Assembly: GCA_017849335.1 (NCBI GenBank)
Contig: JAFIHP010000074.1
Coordinates: 1 to 10,892, forward strand
DNA: 10,892 nucleotides
Reading direction: 5' to 3'
Source of the DNA: Actinomycetales bacterium
GTDB lineage: Bacteria > Actinomycetota > Actinomycetes > S36-B12
Positions 7,482 through 10,892 of this stretch are shown piece by piece (the stretch's first letter is position 1; each line of letters begins with the position of its first letter). A program made the position numbers and the translations under genes. The notes beneath the pieces were generated by a model. It had not been told where the DNA came from, did not search any database, and saw only the letters and a program-made list of their open reading frames with translations.

Positions 7482-8131
7482 CACCAGCCCCGTTCGCGCC
7501 ACTCGGCGAGGTTCGGGCGCTGCTCGCCCACGGTCGTGTCCCAGCCGTGACCGGGGTAGACCCATGTCTCGTCGGGCAGGCGGTCGAACACCCGCTCGAC
7601 GACGCCCGTGTACAGGGAGTCGAACTCCTCCGGCGTGTTCGTCTTGCCGACGCCGCCCGGGAACAGGCAGTCGCCGGTGATCAGGTGCGGGGCGCCCTCA
7701 GGGTCGTCGTACAGGAGGGCGACCGAGCCGGGCGTGTGTCCGACGAGGTGGATCGCCTCGAGGCGGGCGGCCCCGACCTCGATCTGGTCGCCGTCGACGA
7801 GGAGCACGTCTGTCGGGACGGGGATGCCGGGCGCGTCGAGCTCGTGGGCGATGGTCGTGGCGCCGGTGGCCGCGACGACCTCGGCCAGGCCCTGCCAGTG
7901 GTCGGGGTGCCGGTGCGTCGTCACCACGGCTGTGATGCCGTCGGGCCCGATCAGCTCCAGCAGTCGCGCGGGCTCGGCGGCGGCGTCGACGAGGACCTGC
8001 TGCCCGGTCACCCGGCAGCGCAGCAGGTAGGCGTTGTTGTCGAAGGGACCCACGGCCAGCTTGCTGATGACCAGTCCGGTGAGCTCGTGGACGTCTGCCG
8101 GTCCACCGACTGTCACCCGGCCGTTGTACAT
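7481..8131 (-). CDS. MBL-fold metallo-hydrolase (glyoxalase II-like)
   Basis: A 216-residue metallo-beta-lactamase-fold hydrolase. The dinuclear-metal motif THRHPDH gives H73, H75, D77 and H78; GHTPGS gives H132; TGDCLFPGG gives D154; YPGHG gives H195. This full ligand set points to an active enzyme of the glyoxalase II-like group, probably hydrolysing a thioester or related bond. The physiological substrate is not known, and the similarity does not prove glyoxalase II activity. The start ATG at 8131-8129 has a strong ribosome binding site (GGAGG, 8141-8137 on the minus strand) five bases before it. The gene is divergent from uvrA, as is Rv1637c in M. tuberculosis, so this is the expected actinobacterial neighbour. 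Its leader contains the candidate LexA box, so it may respond to DNA damage together with uvrA. Confidence 0.9.
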   Translation of the reverse strand: MYNGRVTVGGPADVHELTGLVISKLAVGPFDNNAYLLRCRVTGQQVLVDAAAEPARLLELIGPDGITAVVTTHRHPDHWQGLAEVVAATGATTIAHELDAPGIPVPTDVLLVDGDQIEVGAARLEAIHLVGHTPGSVALLYDDPEGAPHLITGDCLFPGGVGKTNTPEEFDSLYTGVVERVFDRLPDETWVYPGHGWDTTVGEQRPNLAEWRERGW

Positions 8132-8147
8132 TCGATCCTCCGTTCGA
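8132..8147. promoter_or_regulatory. Candidate LexA (SOS) box between MBL gene and uvrA
   Basis: TCGATCCTCCGTTCGA at 8132-8147 matches the actinobacterial/Bacillus-type SOS box TCGAAC-N4-GTTCGA at 11 of 12 defined positions, with correct spacing. It lies 36 bases before the uvrA GTG and directly abuts the ATG of the divergent MBL gene. On the minus strand its centre contains the GGAGG ribosome binding site of that gene. LexA bound here could repress both directions. uvrA is an SOS gene in many bacteria, which supports the call; binding is inferred. Confidence 0.62.
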
Positions 8148-8171
8148 ATACGTGCTGCACCCTACCGTCCG

Positions 8172-8178
8172 AAAGGGA
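8172..8178 (+). promoter_or_regulatory. uvrA ribosome binding site
   Basis: AAAGGGA at 8172-8178 precedes the GTG at 8184 by five bases. It decides the start, since the frame is open further upstream to 8034 within the divergent gene. The resulting N-terminus, VSERLVVRGAREHNL, matches the normal actinobacterial UvrA start. Confidence 0.7.
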
Positions 8179-8183
8179 TCCGT

Positions 8184-10892
8184 GTGAGCGAGCGACTCGT
8201 CGTGCGCGGGGCGCGTGAGCACAACCTCAAGGACGTCTCGCTGGACCTTCCACGGGACGCGTTGATCGTGTTCACCGGCCTGTCCGGGTCAGGCAAGTCC
8301 AGCCTGGCGTTCGACACGATCTTCGCCGAGGGACAGCGGCGGTACGTCGAAAGCCTCTCGTCGTACGCCCGCCAGTTCCTCGGCCAGATGGACAAGCCGG
8401 ACGTCGACTTCATCGAGGGACTGTCCCCGGCCGTGTCGATCGACCAGAAGTCGACCTCCCGCAACCCCCGGTCGACGGTCGGCACCATCACGGAGGTCTA
8501 CGACTATCTGCGCCTGCTGTACGCGCGGATCGGCGTCCCGCACTGCCCGGTGTGCGGCGACGTGATCGCCCGTCAGACCCCGCAGCAGATCGTCGACCAG
8601 GTGCTCGAGCTGCCCGCCGGCACGCGGTTCCAGGTGCTCGCGCCCGTCATCCGCGAGCGCAAGGGGGAGTACGCCGACCTCTTCCGACAGCTGCAGACCC
8701 AGGGGTACTCCCGCGTCCGCGTCGACGGTGTGGTCGTCGGCCTCGACGAGGTGCCCACGCTGAAGAAGGCCGAGAAGCACACCATCGAGGTCGTCGTGGA
8801 CCGGCTGACCGTGAAGCCGGAGTCCCGGCGGCGACTGACCGACTCGGTCTAGACGGCGCTCGGCCTGGCCGCCGGCCTCGTCGTGCTCGAGTTCGTCGAC
8901 CTCGACGAGTCGGACCCCGAGCGCGAGCGTACGTTCAGCGAGCACCTCGCATGCGCGCGCGACGGCCTGTCGTTCGAGGAGCTCGAGCCGCGGTCCTTCT
9001 CGTTCAACTCCCCGTTCGGCGCCTGCCCGGAGTGCACGGGCCTGGGCACCCGGCGCGAGGTCGACCCCTCCCTGGTCGTGCCCGACGAGGACCTCACGTT
9101 GGCCGAGGGAGCCCTGGCGCCGTGGTCGCGCGGCCAGGTGTCGGACTACTTCGGCCGCCTGCTCGACGCGATGTGCGACGAGCTCGGCATCGACATGGAC
9201 ACCCCGTGGCGGTCGCTGCCCGCGAAGGCCCGGTCGGTGCTGCTCAACGGCAGCCCGACGGAGATCCACGTCCGGTACAAGAACCGGTACGGGCGTCAGC
9301 GCGCGTACTACACCGCCTACGAGGGCGTCATTCCCTTCGTCCAGCGACGGCACGCCGAGGCCGACAGCGACTCGACGCGCGAGCGGTTCGAGGGCTACAT
9401 GCGCGAGGTGCCCTGTCCGGCGTGCGGCGGGGCGCGGCTCAAGCCGATCTCGCTGGCCGTGACGATCGCCGACCGCTCGATCGCCGACATCGCCGGCCTG
9501 CCGATCGGCGACGCGGCCGCCCTCCTGGCGACGATGACCTTGTCCGACCGCGACGCCGCGATCGCCAGCCGGGTCCTCAAGGAGGTCAACGAGCGGCTGG
9601 CGTTCCTGATCGACGTCGGCCTGCACTACCTGTCCCTCGACCGACCTGCCGCCACCCTGGCTGGTGGCGAGGCGCAGCGGATCCGGCTGGCGACCCGGAT
9701 CGGCTCGGGGCTGGTCGGGGTCCTCTACGTGCTCGACGAGCCGAGTATCGGCCTGCATCAGCGCGACAACCACCGGCTCATCGAGACCCTCGTCCGTCTC
9801 CGTGACCTCGGCAACACGCTCATCGTCATCGAGCACGACGAGGACACGATCCGCACCGCCGACTGGGGCGTCGACATCGGTCCGGGAGCGGGCGAGCACG
9901 GGGGCCAGGTGGTCGTCAGCGGCACGGTCGACGAGCTGCTGGAGAGCGCTGACTCGATGACCGGGCAGTACCTGAGCGGTCGTCGCTCGATCGCGGTGCC
10001 GGAGGTCCGTCGCCCGCACGACGGCCGGGAGATCACCGTCCATCGGGCGACCGAGCACAACCTGCGCGACGTGACGGTCTCGTTCCCGTTGGGCAACCTC
10101 GTCGCCGTGACGGGGGTCAGCGGCTCCGGCAAGTCGACGCTGGTCAACGACGTGCTGTTCAACGTGCTCGCGCGCGACCTCAACGGCGCCCGGACGGTGC
10201 CCGGACGGCACAAGCGCGTCACGGGCCTGGACCAGGTCGACAAGGTCGTGCACGTCGACCAGAGCCCGATCGGACGGACCCCGCGAAGCAACCCCGCCAC
10301 GTATACCGGCGTGTTCGACCACATCCGGCGGCTGTTCTCCGAGACGCCGGAAGCCAAGGTCCGGGGCTACCAGCAGGGCCGGTTCTCCTTCAACGTGAAG
10401 GGTGGCCGCTGCGAGGCGTGCTCCGGCGACGGCACGATCAAGATCGAGATGAACTTCCTCCCGGACGTCTACGTCCCGTGCGAGGTGTGCCACGGGGCCC
10501 GCTACAACCGGGAGACCCTGGAGGTCCACTACAAGGGCAAGACGATCGCGGAGGTCCTGGACCTCCCGATCGAGGAGGCGCTGGAGTTCTTCGCGGCGGT
10601 GCCCGCGATCGCCCGGCACCTGGCGACGCTCGTGGACGTCGGCCTGGGCTACGTGCGGATGGGCCAGCCGGCGCCGACCCTGGCCGGCGGCGAGGCGCAG
10701 CGGGTCAAGCTCGCGGCGGAGCTGCAGAAGAGGTCGACCGGCCGCACCATCTACGTGCTCGACGAACCCACCACCGGCCTGCACTTCGAGGACATCCGCA
10801 AGCTGCTCGGGGTGCTGCAGAGCCTGGTCGACAAGGGCAACTCGGTGATCGTCATCGAGCACAACCTCGACGTGATCAAGACCGCGGACTGG
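8184..10892 (+). pseudogene. uvrA: Excinuclease ABC subunit A, interrupted by in-frame TAG; 3' end outside window
   Basis: UvrA is the dimeric ABC-type ATPase that finds DNA damage and loads UvrB. From the GTG at 8184 the frame encodes Walker A GLSGSGKSS (32-40), the UvrB-binding region (about 120-245), then TAG at codon 223. Beyond the TAG the same frame stays open to the window edge (codon 903) and reads as ordinary UvrA: first zinc module (C257, C281, C284, with Asp where a fourth Cys could sit at 260), signature LAGGEAQ (492-498), Walker B LDEP (D518), second Walker A GVSGSGKST (644-652, K650), second zinc module C743/C746/C766/C769, second signature LAGGEAQ (833-839), Walker B D860. Relatives have Glu at 223 (RLTDSVETALGL), so one G-to-T change explains the stop. 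If real, the 222-residue product would be inactive. No frameshift is seen. A sequencing error is the alternative. Both signatures have Ala where LSGGEAQ is usual. Confidence 0.9.
8850..8852 (+). other. Premature TAG stop codon within uvrA
   Basis: The codon after LTDSV is TAG, followed in frame by ACG GCG CTC GGC (TALG). The expected codon is GAG (Glu). The change creates a TCTAGA hexamer. TAG ends rpsA in this same window, so it is read as stop in this organism. The nearest in-frame alternative start is GTG at 8883, with no ribosome binding site in front of it. Restarting there would in any case omit the first ATP-binding loop. Confidence 0.95.

Noticed and set aside
8159..8168. TACCGT (8163-8168, plus) and TAGGGT (8164-8159, minus) as -10 elements for uvrA and the MBL gene
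   Set aside because: For uvrA the implied start near 8175 would cut off its own ribosome binding site. For the MBL gene no supporting -35 is seen. Left unannotated.
8952..9035. Incomplete first zinc module of UvrA (three Cys, Asp at the place of a fourth)
   Set aside because: From memory, other actinobacterial UvrA proteins also deviate here (M. tuberculosis has CPNGH), so it is probably a lineage feature rather than damage.
8289..10862. An 857-codon open frame on the minus strand opposite uvrA, and similar long frames opposite rpsA and uvrB
   Set aside because: These mirror the codon bias of the GC-rich sense genes and encode low-complexity Arg/Val/Asp/Leu-rich sequences with no recognisable motif. 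The sense frames carry full protein families.

Overview
The window is GC-rich, with strong G/C preference at third codon positions. It carries the order polA - rpsA - coaE - uvrB - ... - metallo-beta-lactamase (MBL) hydrolase - uvrA, which is the arrangement around Rv1629-Rv1638 in Mycobacterium tuberculosis and in many other Actinomycetota. Protein details fit too: the RpsA C-terminal tail is of actinobacterial type, and DNA polymerase I has Tyr in the O-helix. Placement nearer to Nocardioidaceae/Propionibacteriales is only an impression. This is a housekeeping chromosomal region. I see no insertion sequence, phage gene, CRISPR array, tRNA or rRNA, and no gene-free stretch longer than about 150 bases.

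Layout. 1-798: the 3' part of polA (+). 908-2365: rpsA (+), four S1 domains. 2366-2510: a gap with two strong hairpins, one a probable rpsA terminator and one an 18-bp perfect inverted repeat just upstream of coaE. 2511-3122: coaE (+), overlapping uvrB (3119-5191, +) by four bases. uvrB in turn overlaps a TerC-family membrane protein gene (5191-6156, +), followed by a second, colinear TerC paralogue (6204-7208, +). Convergent to these is a minus-strand pair, an MBL-fold hydrolase (8131 down to 7481) and an 87-residue two-helix membrane protein (7481 down to 7218), joined by a one-base stop/start overlap. uvrA (+) starts at 8184 and runs off the window end.

Main result. uvrA carries an in-frame TAG at 8850-8852, at codon 223, where relatives have Glu. 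The same frame stays open and clearly UvrA-like for the next 680 codons. TAG is the normal stop of rpsA here, so it is not reassigned. Taken literally, the strain makes only a 222-residue UvrA fragment and should lack classical nucleotide excision repair, although uvrB is intact. A one-base sequencing error is the main alternative.

Regulation. The MBL-hydrolase/uvrA intergenic region holds a near-perfect actinobacterial LexA (SOS) box at 8132-8147 that also contains the ribosome binding site of the MBL gene. coaE, uvrB and the second TerC gene each have a TAnnnT-like hexamer exactly six bases before the start codon, which suggests leaderless transcripts.
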